DNA of 64,000 nt from Rhizobium rosettiformans. GTDB taxonomy: Bacteria > Pseudomonadota > Alphaproteobacteria > Rhizobiales > Rhizobiaceae. The stretch spans positions 186,001 to 250,000 of the forward strand of contig NZ_CP032406.1 of assembly GCF_016806065.1 (NCBI RefSeq), in the 5' to 3' direction. The notes under the pieces are model-generated. The model had not been told where the DNA came from and did no database searches. It saw nothing but the letters and a program-made list of their open reading frames with translations. Positions 26,917-35,864 of the stretch are shown one piece after another (the stretch's first letter is position 1; every line of letters begins with the position of its first letter). The translations under genes were made by a program, and so were the position numbers.

Positions 26917-27600
26917 TCAGAATCCCTTACCACCCTTGAGCTCCGACCAGATGGTGCCGAAAATGATCTTCACGTCCAAGATGAAGGAGAAATTTTCGAT
27001 GTAGTACAGATCTGCATTGACCCGGGCTTTCGCCTTCGAGACCTTGTCGGTGGGGCCCCTCAGCCCCCTTACCTGTGCCAAGCCAGTCAAACCTGGGCGC
27101 ATTTTGTGACGCTGATGATAGGTCGGGACAAGGTCTTCATAGAGCATTCCACCTGCAAGCATACCAATTGCATGGCAGCGCGGTCCAACCAGTGACATAT
27201 CACCAATCAACACGTTGAACAACTGCGGCAATTCATCAAGATTAGATTTCCGCAAGAAAGCACCCAGCTTGGTAATACGAGGATCATGCTTCACGGTCTG
27301 CGTCACGCCGGAGGCGTCGCAAAGATCTGCACGCATCGATCGAAATTTATAGATGCGGATCTTCTTGCCATTCATTCCCCAGCGCAACTGCGAAAAAATC
27401 GGCGAACCGGGGCTCTCAAGCCGCACCAGGATTGCGATCAATAAAAGTGCGGGCATCAACAGAATAAGCACGGAAAGCGATGCTACAATATCAAGCACCC
27501 TCTTCAAGAGAAGGTCCAAAGACTTAGGTCGACGGAAGCCGGATCCACCAATCGAGGACCCAAACGCATGACTATGACCAACGGCGCCCAGCTCTGCCAT
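26917..27600 (-). CDS. exoY: ExoY-type undecaprenyl-phosphate sugar-1-phosphate transferase
   Basis: 227-aa inner-membrane priming enzyme that moves a sugar-1-phosphate (galactose or glucose in known ExoY proteins) to undecaprenyl phosphate, starting repeat-unit assembly. A membrane helix (about 38-60, SLSVLILLMPALLLIAILVR) is followed by KIRIYKFRSMR, DELPQLFNVLIGDMSLVGPR and RPGLTGLAQVRG, the conserved catalytic blocks. It faces away from the rest of the cluster. Upstream are TTAAC-N5-GTTAA repeats. A decayed paralogue lies at 42573-42970. Confidence 0.9.
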   Translation of the reverse strand: MAELGAVGHSHAFGSSIGGSGFRRPKSLDLLLKRVLDIVASLSVLILLMPALLLIAILVRLESPGSPIFSQLRWGMNGKKIRIYKFRSMRADLCDASGVTQTVKHDPRITKLGAFLRKSNLDELPQLFNVLIGDMSLVGPRCHAIGMLAGGMLYEDLVPTYHQRHKMRPGLTGLAQVRGLRGPTDKVSKAKARVNADLYYIENFSFILDVKIIFGTIWSELKGGKGF

Positions 27601-27705
27601 ATCTCAAACTCTGAATGTATTGATCGCAACGGGACAAATAAAAGACCGGCTGGCCTTTTCCCCACATACGTTTAATACAGCCCAAACCGTGCGTCACTAG
27701 GAAAC

Positions 27706-27720
27706 TTAACAAATAGTTAA
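27706..27720. promoter_or_regulatory. TTAAC-N5-GTTAA inverted repeat upstream of exoY
   Basis: TTAAC (27706-27710) and GTTAA (27716-27720) form a short perfect inverted repeat about 105 bp upstream of the exoY start. Related GTTAACCAA or palindromic TTGGTTAA motifs occur upstream of wzc, the wzc relic and the exoY relic. A shared regulator is possible; weak evidence because the motif is short and AT-rich. Confidence 0.3.
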
Positions 27721-27881
27721 CTTTGGTCGACAGCGATAAGCAATGTTGCAATGCAGCAACTTTGACCATCTTTTTAACAAGTTCCGATAAAATTTCAGGC
27801 AACCAACGACAGCTTTTTTAAGCAGGTCGATGGCCAACTGAGCGCTCAGCAACTGGAAACCTCCAAAAACCTCCCCCATTT

Positions 27882-27919
27882 GGGGCTCCGTGGGAATCTC
27901 TGCAATATTACCCGCTAAG
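27882..27919 (+). repeat. Tn3-family left terminal inverted repeat
   Basis: Matches the right repeat (31653-31690, complement strand) at 35 of 38 positions. Begins GGGGCTCCGTGGGAATCTC and ends CCCGCTAAG, the conserved inner motif of many Tn3-family ends. Confidence 0.93.
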
Positions 27920-28066
27920 AGATTTTTGGTGTGACGGAAAACAGATGATTTCCGCGTAGCGGTTCGGCGGGTCGAAATCGACGGGGTGACTGGGCAATTA
28001 TTTGCGCGACAAACCCTGTCGGAATGTGAGACTGTGCGGCAACACGGAATTTGAGGTTTGTCGTGC
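27920..28066. other. Probable res site region of the Tn3-family transposon
   Basis: About 147 bp between the left inverted repeat and tnpR. Contains GCGACAAACCCTGTCGGAAT and further TGTCG-type half-sites, as expected for resolvase binding subsites. Exact subsite limits were not assigned. Confidence 0.5.
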
Positions 28067-28672
28067 ATGTTGATCGGTTACATGCGGGTATCGAGCGGTG
28101 ATGAGCGGCAGTCGGTTGCCTTGCAGCGCGACGCCCTGCTCGCGGCCGGGGTCGATCAGCGTCACCTGCATCAGGATCGCGCTTCGGGCGCGCGCGACGA
28201 TCGGCCGGGGCTGAAGGCTTGCCTTGCGGAATTGTGCGAGGGTGACGTGCTGGTCGTTTGGAAGCTCGACCGTCTGGGCCGATCACTCTCCCACCTGATC
28301 AGAATCGTTGAGGATCTGAAGATGCGCGGGGTCGCCTTCCGCTCTTTGACGGAAGCTATCGACACGACGAATTCGCACGGTGCGTTCCTGTTCAACCTGT
28401 TTGGCACGCTCGCCGAATACGAGAGAGTGCTGATCACGGAGCGGGTCAACGCTGGACTGGCGGCGGCACGCCGGCGCGGTCGCAAGGGCGGTAGGCCACC
28501 GACGATCGACACCGAAAAGGTTGAGCAGATTCTGGCGGCGCTGGAAGCCGGCGCCAGCAAGGCGTCGGTGTGTCGGACATTCAAGGTGCCGCGCTCGACT
28601 CTCATCGATACATTGCGGCGAACCGGATGGACCGGACCGGGCAAAGAAGATGAGCCTGCTCCCCCAGTTTGA
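28067..28672 (+). CDS. tnpR: Tn3-family resolvase (serine recombinase)
   Basis: 201 aa from the ATG at 28067 with GAGG ten bases upstream (an in-frame TTG at 28058 is an alternative). The catalytic serine is S9 in YMRVSSGDERQ. The resolvase core has VWKLDRLGRSLSHLI, FRSLTEAIDTTNSHGAFLFN and AEYERVLITERV. The C-terminal helix-turn-helix is KVEQILAALEAGASKASVCR. It resolves cointegrates at res and may repress the divergent or downstream promoter. Transposase follows after 15 bp. Confidence 0.93.
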   Translation: MLIGYMRVSSGDERQSVALQRDALLAAGVDQRHLHQDRASGARDDRPGLKACLAELCEGDVLVVWKLDRLGRSLSHLIRIVEDLKMRGVAFRSLTEAIDTTNSHGAFLFNLFGTLAEYERVLITERVNAGLAAARRRGRKGGRPPTIDTEKVEQILAALEAGASKASVCRTFKVPRSTLIDTLRRTGWTGPGKEDEPAPPV

Positions 28673-28687
28673 GAGCGGGTGTGACCG

Positions 28688-31657
28688 ATGGCCTTCCTCG
28701 ACGCGCAGTCGCGCACCGTTCTGTTCGACCCACCCGATGTTTATGAAGAGGCCCTCGCGCGCTATGCGCTGTCCGCTGAGGACATCGCTTTCGCCAGGGC
28801 GCATCGCCGATCGCATAATCGTCTGGGTTTTGCCATCCAACTCGCCCTGGTGCGTGATCTCGGTCGTCCGCTCCGCGCTGGGGAAGTTCCGCCTCAGGCA
28901 GTCGTCTCCGTTGTCGCCGACCAGTTGGGCATCGACGCTGCGGTGTTCGCACTCTATGCCCAGCGGGAGGAAACCCGTCGAGAACATACGCGGGAGATTG
29001 TCGTCGCACTGGATCTCCGGCCCGTCCGGGCGAGCGATTATCGATCCCTGATCACCGCGGCGGCACGCGAGGCAGCCGCTACCGAACAAGGCGAGCCGAT
29101 CACCAAGGCCGTGATCGAAGCCCTGAAGGAGAGGAAGCTGCTCGTTCCTGTGCCGGAACTGCTGATACGTCTGGCGATGGCGGGCCGGGCGGCAGCGCGA
29201 CGACAGGCTTATCGCGGCTTGATCCGGGGCATGGAGCAACCGTCCATCGAGGCGCTTGATCAGCTTCTCATCGATCGGTCCGGCGATCGGAGCCATCTCG
29301 GCTGGATTGCGGAAGCGCCGGAGGGGACGAAACTGAAAAACCTCAAGGGCCTGATTGCCCGGCTTGAGGTTCTGCGTTCGGCGGCGATTTCCGATGAGCG
29401 ACGTAAAACGATCCATGCCAACCGCTATGGCATCATCGCCCGGGACGCCCGCATTCTGCATGCCCGTGAGATACGACGCCTTACATCCGAGCGCCGCTAC
29501 GCCACGCTGACGGCGTTCGTCATCGAGAGGCAGGCGGCAATCACCGACCTTGCGATCGACATGTTCTGCAAACTGATCGGCAGCACCCGGCGCAAGGCTG
29601 AACTGAGCCGCACAGAACGCCGGCTGAAAGAAGCCGAGATTCTTGATGGGGTGGCGCTCGATCATCTCAAGCTTGGCGAGGCGCTTCTGGCCGCCCGTGA
29701 GAACAACACCGATCTCGCATCCGCAATTGCAGTCTCACTCGGCTGGGACGGATTGACCGCCAGCGTGGCCGCAGCCAGGTCCGTCGTGCGCCCCGATCGC
29801 AGCGACGAATTCGATGAGCTCATAGAGCGGCACAAATCGCTGCGAAAGCTGGGCAGGCTCATGTTCGGCGCGTTCTCTTTCCGGTCGTTTCGTCCCGATG
29901 ATCCGGTTTTGAAGGCAGTGGATCATCTGCGTGCGCTCTACAGTGGCAGGAAACTACCCGCGCAGGTGCCGTTCGCGTTCATGACGCGCAAGTGGCGGCG
30001 ACGTGTGCGCTCGGACGGTGTCACCATCGACCTTCGGGCTTGGGAAGTGGCGGTACTCGTTCACCTTCGGGAGCGCCTGCGGGCCGGTGACATATGGGTT
30101 GATGGCAGCCGAGCATGGCGCAGTTTCGAGGATTATCTTCTGCCTCGACCGATCTTTGCCCTGATGCGCGCCGAAGGCCGGCTCGGGCTTGCCATCCCTG
30201 ACAGCTTTGCCGAATGGCGAGCCGAACGCACCGCCACGCTCGACGCGAAACTCAAAGAGCTGGCAAGGGCGGCGGCCGCCAACGCCATTCCGGATGCGGC
30301 TATTTCCGACAAGGGTTTGTCGGTCTCCCCGATCCGCGAGGAGGAGCGTGACGGGATCGTCGCGCTCAGCCGGCGTCTTTACATCCTCGTTCCCCGGATC
30401 AGGATCACCAGCCTGCTTGCCGAGGTCCACAGCTGGACCAGGTTCCTTGACAGCTTCACACACTATCGCACCGGCGAGACGGCGAACGACGAGCCGGCGC
30501 TGATGGCCGCTATCCTTGCCGACGCCACCAACGCCGGTGCTGAACGCATGGCGGAAAGCTCACGCGGCGTCACGATCCACCAGATGATGCTGATGGTAGA
30601 TAGGCATCTGCGCTCGGAAACCTATGCTACGGCGACCGCCGTGCTGGTCGATGCGCAGCAGGCTCATCCCTTCGCCGCGGTCTGGGGCGACGGTCATATC
30701 TCCTCCTCGGACGGGCAGTTCTTTCCGGCAGGCGGGCGCGGTGAAGCCAGCCTCGAATACAATGCAAAATACGGCAAAAGACCAGGTGCTTCGGTCTATG
30801 GCTTCCTGTCCAATCGTTTCGCCTCCTTCTTCTCCCGGATGATCCAGGCGTCCGAGAGCGAAGCGCCCTACGTGCTCGACGGCCTCCTTCACAACGAAAG
30901 CTCCGTCGAAATCCATGAGCATGCAACCGATACCGCCGGCGCGACCGAAACGACATTCGCTATGTTCCATGGCTTCGGCTATAGGCTCATTCCTCGTATC
31001 CGCAATCTCGGCAATCGCAGGCTCTTCGTCATCGATCCCGACGCGGCGTACGACCCGCTCGGGGCGCTGATCTCGGGAGCCGTCAACATGGATGTCATCG
31101 AGCAGCACTGGGATGAGGTCTTGCGGCTGAAGTCATCGATTGGCGCGGGCCTCGTGCCGCCGTCCGTCATCCTCAAGAAGCTTGCCGCATCGCCTCGGCA
31201 AAATCGGCTCAATCAGGCGCTACGCGAAATGGGCCGGATTGAACGCTCGATCTTCATCTGCGACTGGTTGCTCGACACCAAGCTCCGGCGCAGATCGCAT
31301 GCCATCCTCAACAAGGGTGAAAGCCGTCACGCCCTTGCCCGGGCGGTCTTCCTCCACCAGCTTGGCGAGCTGCGCAACCGCGTGGCGGAAACCATGGCCT
31401 ATCGGGCGTCAGGTCTCAACCTCGTCGTCAACGCCATTATCCTGTGGAACACCGTCTATCTCAGCCGCGCTGTCGATTATGTCCGCACCCAGGGCATCGA
31501 TATTCCCGCCGAGCTGCTCTCCCAAGTCGCACCACTTCCCTGGGCTCATATCGCACTCACCGGCGACTATCTCTGGAACGAAATTGACCGACCCCTCGAA
31601 CGCTTCAGGCCGATCCGCGCTAACCGTTTCAATCCAAACAACTTCGCTTTCCCTTAG
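28688..31657 (+). CDS. tnpA: Tn3-family transposase
   Basis: 989 aa, full length for the family. An N-terminal DUF4158-like DNA-binding part (LDAQSRTVLFDPPDVYEEAL) precedes the catalytic DDE half, where VWGDGHISSSDGQFFPAG supplies an early Asp, FGYRLIPRIRNLGNRRLF surrounds the second, and a C-terminal LVVNAIILWNTVYLSRAVDY completes the domain. The stop lies inside the right inverted repeat. Long antisense frames over this gene are shadows of its high-GC third positions. Confidence 0.95.
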   Translation: MAFLDAQSRTVLFDPPDVYEEALARYALSAEDIAFARAHRRSHNRLGFAIQLALVRDLGRPLRAGEVPPQAVVSVVADQLGIDAAVFALYAQREETRREHTREIVVALDLRPVRASDYRSLITAAAREAAATEQGEPITKAVIEALKERKLLVPVPELLIRLAMAGRAAARRQAYRGLIRGMEQPSIEALDQLLIDRSGDRSHLGWIAEAPEGTKLKNLKGLIARLEVLRSAAISDERRKTIHANRYGIIARDARILHAREIRRLTSERRYATLTAFVIERQAAITDLAIDMFCKLIGSTRRKAELSRTERRLKEAEILDGVALDHLKLGEALLAARENNTDLASAIAVSLGWDGLTASVAAARSVVRPDRSDEFDELIERHKSLRKLGRLMFGAFSFRSFRPDDPVLKAVDHLRALYSGRKLPAQVPFAFMTRKWRRRVRSDGVTIDLRAWEVAVLVHLRERLRAGDIWVDGSRAWRSFEDYLLPRPIFALMRAEGRLGLAIPDSFAEWRAERTATLDAKLKELARAAAANAIPDAAISDKGLSVSPIREEERDGIVALSRRLYILVPRIRITSLLAEVHSWTRFLDSFTHYRTGETANDEPALMAAILADATNAGAERMAESSRGVTIHQMMLMVDRHLRSETYATATAVLVDAQQAHPFAAVWGDGHISSSDGQFFPAGGRGEASLEYNAKYGKRPGASVYGFLSNRFASFFSRMIQASESEAPYVLDGLLHNESSVEIHEHATDTAGATETTFAMFHGFGYRLIPRIRNLGNRRLFVIDPDAAYDPLGALISGAVNMDVIEQHWDEVLRLKSSIGAGLVPPSVILKKLAASPRQNRLNQALREMGRIERSIFICDWLLDTKLRRRSHAILNKGESRHALARAVFLHQLGELRNRVAETMAYRASGLNLVVNAIILWNTVYLSRAVDYVRTQGIDIPAELLSQVAPLPWAHIALTGDYLWNEIDRPLERFRPIRANRFNPNNFAFP

Positions 31658-31690
31658 CGGGTATTATTGCAGAAATGCCCACGGAGCCCC
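31653..31690 (-). repeat. Tn3-family right terminal inverted repeat
   Basis: Complement begins GGGGCTCCGTGGGCATTTC, pairing with the left end at 27882-27919. Followed immediately by CATTT, the target duplication. Confidence 0.93.
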
Positions 31691-31800
31691 CATTTCGACA
31701 AATTGTCGTCTAGAGCGGTTCCCTGACTGATTGAATCTTCGGGGCTTTGCAAATCAGCCGTGTTCTGATTCAAACTATCTGCCGATGGAGGTCGGCAGAT

Positions 31801-32036
31801 ATGTCAAAAGCTCTCTCTGTCGATCTGCGAGTTCGCGTGCTTGCTGCTGTTTCCGCTTGTGTGACCCACCGCGAAGCTGCTGAACGGTTCGGCGTGAGTG
31901 CTGCAAGCGTCAGCCGCTGGCTCAATCTGGGACTTCGCCAGGGCGACGTTCGACCTGGCCCTCTTGGCGGAGATCGAAATTCCCGAAAGACAGAGGCCCA
32001 TGGCGGGGCGATCATGGCATGGCTCGCTGAGTGGAG
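31801..32036 (+). pseudogene. Truncated IS630-type transposase (N-terminus)
   Basis: MSKALSVDLRVRVLAAVSAC followed by THREAAERFGVSAASVSRW is the helix-turn-helix N-terminus of IS630-family transposases. Homology stops at about AIMAWLAEWS where a fragment of a different IS begins (32040), so about two thirds of the protein, including the DDE core, is missing. A GGAGG ribosome site precedes the ATG. Confidence 0.8.
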
Positions 32037-32039
32037 TTG

Positions 32040-32599
32040 CCCCTTAAAAACCGGACAGGATCAGGTTTCTGTTTGATGGGTTAAGAACTCACGAGGCGAG
32101 CGATACCCTAATGCCTTGTGCGGGTGAAGGGTATTGTAGTGTTCGAACCATGAGGGCAGTTGCGCGATGACGGTTGCGGCGTCTGGCCGAGGGTTCACTG
32201 AGACGTAGTCGCGCTTGCGTTTTGACGAAAGCCTCTGCCATCCCATTGGATTGAGGGCTGCGAACGGGCGTGAAGCACGGCTCCATACCGATATCGACAA
32301 GCAGTGACCTGGTGTCCTTTGCGATGAAGCAGGAGCCGTTGTCAGTCAGCCATTCGATTGGCTTTGGAAGGGTATTGATGAGACTGAAGCGGTTCTGCAC
32401 AGCCGTAATGACCAGGTCCTGGACGTCCTCACTTTTGATACCCTCTGTGTCGCGACATGGTCAGTAGCTTCGCGATCACAGCAATCGAGCGCGAACGCAA
32501 CGCGGACCTTCTCTTTGTTGTCGCAGCAGATCTCGAAGCCGTCTGAACACCAGCGCAGATTGGATCGCTCGACGGCAACGCGGCCATCGTGTCGACGGG
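32040..32599 (-). pseudogene. IS3-family (IS2-like) OrfB remnant, frameshifted
   Basis: The minus strand encodes, in at least three frames, [20 protein letters not shown], then [19 protein letters not shown] and [17 protein letters not shown], then [20 protein letters not shown] ending [10 protein letters not shown]. These are consecutive blocks of an IS2-type OrfB catalytic domain. Frameshifts split it and the N-terminal third is replaced by another element at 32600. Inactive. Confidence 0.8.
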
Positions 32600-32628
32600 T
32601 GTTGGTTTCCACGCGGAACTGAGCCGGT
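32600..32628 (+). repeat. 29-bp IS-end motif, copy 1
   Basis: TGTTGGTTTCCACGCGGAAC then TGAGCCGGT. Inverted copy at 35611-35639; further copies at 40434-40462 and 41759-41787. It resembles the terminal repeats of IS21-family elements from memory, but no IS21 genes are present. Confidence 0.85.
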
Positions 32629-32656
32629 GGGGGTGCGGACAAAAACTTGGACTGCT

Positions 32657-33565
32657 TCAAAAGTTCAGGCCCAGGCTCTTACGGTATTCGACCGGGCTTA
32701 GCGAGCCTAGCGATATCTTGATGCGCTTCTCGTTGTACCAGCGGATGTAAGCATCCACCTCGGCGACGAACTGTTCGATAGTGATGGCCTTCCAATCTCG
32801 TGGATAGAAGAGTTCGGTTTTCAGCCGGCCGAAGAAGCCTTCGCAAGCAGCATTGTCTTGTGAGCAGCCCTTCCGGGACATCGAGCGAACCAGCTGCGCG
32901 TTGCTGATCCGTGTCAGCCAGCCCGGCCAGCGATAATGAGCTCCACGATCGGAATGGACGATTGGCCTTTCCTCTCCTTTGCTCACCGTCTCAATGGTGG
33001 CATCCAGCATGGTATTGACCAGGCCTGCATCTGGCTGCGTTCCAATCGACCAACTGATGACCATGCCGTCGAAGCAGTCGATGATGGGCGAGAGGTACAC
33101 TTTGCCCGCAGGGATCTGGAACTCGGTGATGTCTGTCAGCCACTTCATGTTTGGCGCTTTTGCATGGAAGTCGCGATTGATCAGGTTCTCGGGCGCTGGG
33201 CTGATTTCTCCCAGATATGATCCAAAACGCCGTCGACGCGGCTTGGCAACAACCAGTTGCTCCTGCTTCATCAAGCGCTGGACCACCTTTTCCGATACTA
33301 TCACGCTCTGTTTGGCCAGGGACGCCTGCAGCCGTCGATAACCGTAGCAACGACGGTTAGCTTCAAAGATTTCAGCCAGGCTGTCGCGGACGGCGGCATA
33401 CTTGTCTGCCAAGCATATGCGGGCGCGATGGTAGAAGTACGAGCTTCGGGCAATTCGAAGCTGTGCGAGCAACTCTGGCAAACGGTACACTTCTTTAAGG
33501 GCGTCAATCAGCAGCGTCTTCTCCCGATTACTCAGGATCTGCAGATCGACGCCCAGGTCTTTTAT
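32657..33565 (-). pseudogene. IS-A transposase OrfB, separated from OrfA by IS110 insertion
   Basis: About 300 aa: begins DLGVDLQILSNREKTLLIDA and holds an intact-looking DDE core: D in MKWLTDITEF, D in IVHSDRGAHY, E in NAACEGFFGRLKTE. Ends YRKSLGLNF. In IS3 elements OrfB is made as a frameshift fusion with OrfA; here the IS110-type element at 33566-34935 sits at the OrfA/OrfB junction, so no fusion protein can be made. The minus-strand frame that extends on to 34246 is antisense to the IS110 transposase and not coding. Confidence 0.8.
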
Positions 33566-34935
33566 GGGATGGCCCGCCCCTCCCACTAGCTTCGAGGTAT
33601 GATGCTGGTGTGCTTGAGAGAAAGGAGCGAGCCAATGACCATGGTGACCCTTGGAATAGATCTGGGCAAGAACCTCAACAGTGTCGTAGGGCTGGATGCG
33701 GGGGACCGGGTTGTCCTGCGCCGCCGTGTCAGACGAGCGACCCTTGCCGACCTCGCAGACAAGCTTCAGCCCTGTACCGTAGCCATGGAGGCGTGCTGCG
33801 GCGCGCACCATGTTGGTCGCCTGTTTGCAGCGCAGGGACATGAGGTGCGCCTGATGTCTCCAGAGTATGTCCGCCCTTACGTCCGAGCGCAAAAGAATGA
33901 CGACAATGATGCGGCAGGTATCGCCGAGGCGGCAACACGACCCAGCATGCGGTTCGTTGAGTTGAAGAGCCAGGACCGGCTCGACCTGCAGACCCTCCAC
34001 CGCGCTCGTTCTCGTCTGGTCGCTGCGCGAAAGACACTCGTAAACCAGCTCCGGGCGATCCTGCTCGAGCGTGGACATACCTTTCGCCAGGGACGCGAGA
34101 TCCTTGAACGGGAGATCGATCCATTCCTTGCTGAGCCACCTGCCGACCTTTCCGCACGCATGCTCAGGCTCGTCGGCGATATGCGAGCTGAGTGGCGATC
34201 CCTCAACGAGCGCATCAATGTGCTGAACGACGACCTGAGTGAGCACGCTCGGACAGATGAAGCCGCGAGCCGTCTGGCCTCGATTCCGGGCATTGGCGTG
34301 CTTGGCGCAACCGCACTTGTTGCGGCCATCGGAGATGGTGAGGCGTTTCGGCAGGCCCGCGACGTCCCCGCCTGGCTGGGTCTTGTGCCGAAGCAGATGA
34401 CGACAGGTGGAAAGCCGCGGTTACTGAGGATAACCAAGCGGGGCAACGTCTACCTGCGCATGTTGCTGATACATGGTGCAAGAGCGGCGTTACCCAGCCT
34501 ATCCAAACAAGCAACGCCTCTAGGCGAGTGGTTACGAGGGCTTTTGTCACGCGCCCACCGGAACGTCGTCATTGTCGCGCTGGCTGCTAAACTCGCCAGG
34601 ATCGCTTGGGCAACGCTGCAACGTGGGGTGCGCTTCCACCCGCAGATGGGGGCTGCTGCAATGACGTAAGCTTACGACAGACCACGAGGAATTGGTTCCG
34701 GCAAGCTGGAGCCATGTCAGGTTGGCGGAAGGATAGTGATGGCCGGAAGGGTCGAACACCCGCGTCTCTGGAAGCCTGGTTCAAAAAACGGCGCAACAAC
34801 GCCGAGTCTTTTATGAGGACCAGAACGCGCGGATCTCCATCATGGCGAGGGCCAATGTGCCACTATGCCGGATACGTTTGTGCACGACCAAGCAAAGTCA
34901 TCAATAACCCTATTGCCAACGGGGCGGGCCATACG
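33566..34935 (+). mobile_element. IS110-family (IS1111-like) insertion sequence
   Basis: About 1.37 kb with 12-bp subterminal inverted repeats ATGGCCCGCCCC (33569-33580) and GGGGCGGGCCAT (34921-34932), the form seen in the IS1111 subgroup. Carries one transposase gene. It is inserted between orfA and orfB of IS-A. A related left end is left as a remnant at 40281-40352. Confidence 0.8.
33635..34669 (+). CDS. IS110-family transposase
   Basis: 344 aa from the ATG at 33635, preceded by AAAGGAGCG; the frame is open upstream to 33599 but without a better ribosome site. The N-terminal DEDD (RuvC-like) domain has VTLGIDLGKNLNSVVGLD, VAMEACCGAHH and VRPYVRAQKNDDNDAAGIAE. The C-terminal transposase_20 domain has LASIPGIGVLGATALVAAIGD and RLLRITKRGNVYLRMLLIHG with the catalytic-serine region. 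Appears intact. Confidence 0.92.
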   Translation: MTMVTLGIDLGKNLNSVVGLDAGDRVVLRRRVRRATLADLADKLQPCTVAMEACCGAHHVGRLFAAQGHEVRLMSPEYVRPYVRAQKNDDNDAAGIAEAATRPSMRFVELKSQDRLDLQTLHRARSRLVAARKTLVNQLRAILLERGHTFRQGREILEREIDPFLAEPPADLSARMLRLVGDMRAEWRSLNERINVLNDDLSEHARTDEAASRLASIPGIGVLGATALVAAIGDGEAFRQARDVPAWLGLVPKQMTTGGKPRLLRITKRGNVYLRMLLIHGARAALPSLSKQATPLGEWLRGLLSRAHRNVVIVALAAKLARIAWATLQRGVRFHPQMGAAAMT

Positions 34936-35569
34936 TTTTTATGAGTTCGTTGGCCTTCTTCAGGAGATCATGCTCAAGTTGGAACTGGTGGACATCACGC
35001 TGGAGGGCTTCAAGCTGTCGCTCGAGTTCCTCACGTTCAGGCACCTTGGAGTTTGCTTTGCGGCGTTTCATGGATGAAGGAGCCTCATGACCGAGAAGCT
35101 GGTCCTGCCAGCTGTATAATGTCGACCGCGAGACGCCCAGCCGGTCAGCGACCTTTTGAGCGGTTTCATCTCCACTGCATAGTCCGATGACACCCACTTG
35201 CCCGACCTCGTCTGAATAGCCAGGGTGCCACGATCGCCCGACAATCGATGTCCGCGTCTCCGGAAACGCCTCCCGGACCCATGCGGTCAGTGTCCCTCGT
35301 CCGGGACAGCCAAGCGCCCTCATGGTCGCGGAGATGCAACGATCATGGGTGCGAAAGTGCTCAAGTGCCGTCAGTCTTTGAGCCTCGGTGTATTTTGGTG
35401 CTCGCGCTACCGGCTGAACACGCAGGTCGAGATGCTGTACGTACTCGCGGTACCAGCCCCTCAACGCATTCTTGGTGGGATATCCCAACTGGCGAATGGT
35501 CGCGTTAAGCCGCTTGCCAAGCCGGATATAGAGCTCAACCGCTCGAAGTCTGTCTGCATAGGAATACAT
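34932..35569 (-). pseudogene. IS-A OrfA, C-terminus displaced by IS110 insertion
   Basis: About 212 aa from the ATG at 35569. Two helix-turn-helix repeats (SYADRLRAVELYIRLGKRLN and TEAQRLTALEHFRTHDRCIS, each with a matching second helix) and a third Tra5-like one (SGDETAQKVADRLGVSRSTL) are followed by a leucine-zipper coiled coil (REELERQLEALQRDVHQFQL, LLKKANELI). The reading frame then enters the IS110-type element. Normal IS3 elements have a slippery A-run here, now destroyed. Confidence 0.78.
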
Positions 35570-35610
35570 GAACTACCTCCTTGGTGGTCCAAGTTTTCGT
35601 CCGCACCCCC

Positions 35611-35639
35611 ACCGGCTCAGTTCTGCGCGGAAACCAACA
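35611..35639 (-). repeat. 29-bp IS-end motif, copy 2 (inverted)
   Basis: Reverse complement of copy 1 with two differences (TTTCCGCGCAGAAC instead of TTTCCACGCGGAAC). Supplies the last codons and stop of the truncated orfA at 35617. Confidence 0.85.
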
Positions 35640-35778
35640 CCGCATACTTCTTGCGCCAATTGAAATAGGTCGCCTGGCTGATCCCCGCCTTCCGGCAAAT
35701 CTCTGCCACCGGCACGCCGTCGTCGCCCTGCTTCAAAATGAACGCCTTCTGGGCGTCCCAGAACTTCGATGCCTTCAT
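35617..35778 (-). pseudogene. Truncated IS3-family (IS407-like) OrfA
   Basis: 53-aa frame from the ATG at 35778: MKASKFWDAQKAFILKQGDD, GVPVAEICRKAGISQATYFN, WRKKYA is the N-terminal half of IS407-type OrfA (usually 88 aa). The following residues come from the 29-bp motif that cuts it. The right terminus of the original element appears near 35852 (TTTTTAGGG). Confidence 0.82.
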
Positions 35779-35864
35779 GCTTCCGCTCCTTCTCCCAGCC
35801 GGGAGGTTATCGCGGAAAACTCCAATTATGAACGGTCCAGTTTTTAGGGATCAGAGCATGGAAG

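Larger units (their letters stand above)
27882..31690 (+). mobile_element. Complete Tn3-family unit transposon, 3809 bp
   Basis: 38-bp terminal inverted repeats at 27882-27919 and 31653-31690 (GGGGCTCCGTGGG at the tips, GCTAAG at the inner ends) differ at only three positions. The 5 bp outside each end are identical, CATTT at 27877-27881 and 31691-31695, the target duplication expected for this family. Inside are a serine resolvase and a full-length transposase with a presumed res site before the resolvase and no passenger genes. All parts look intact, so it may still be active. Confidence 0.95.
32600..35639 (-). mobile_element. IS3-family element (IS-A) with long ends, interrupted by an IS110-type element
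   Basis: The two ends are inverted copies over about 54 bp with three differences: an outer TGTTGGTTTCC[A/G]CGC stretch and an inner GGGGGTGCGGAC[A/G]AAAACTTGG stretch (left 32599-32652, right 35587-35640). orfA (35569 downward) and orfB (33565-32657) lie on the minus strand and are separated by an IS110-type insertion at 33566-34935. The inner part alone (from 32631 and to 35608) is probably the true IS3 element; the outer 29 bp recur around an unrelated IS3 element elsewhere in the window. Confidence 0.75.

Noticed and set aside
28283..29665. 460-aa minus-strand frame opposite tnpA
   Set aside because: Shadow of the GC-rich tnpR/tnpA coding strand; no ribosome site and no recognisable domain.
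31696..31708. 13-bp palindrome CGACAAATTGTCG as an operator
   Set aside because: It lies at the border of the Tn3 transposon and the IS630 fragment and is most simply part of an IS end.
33566..34246. N-terminal extension of the IS-A OrfB frame
   Set aside because: It runs antisense through the IS110-type transposase gene; OrfB homology begins only at about 33562.
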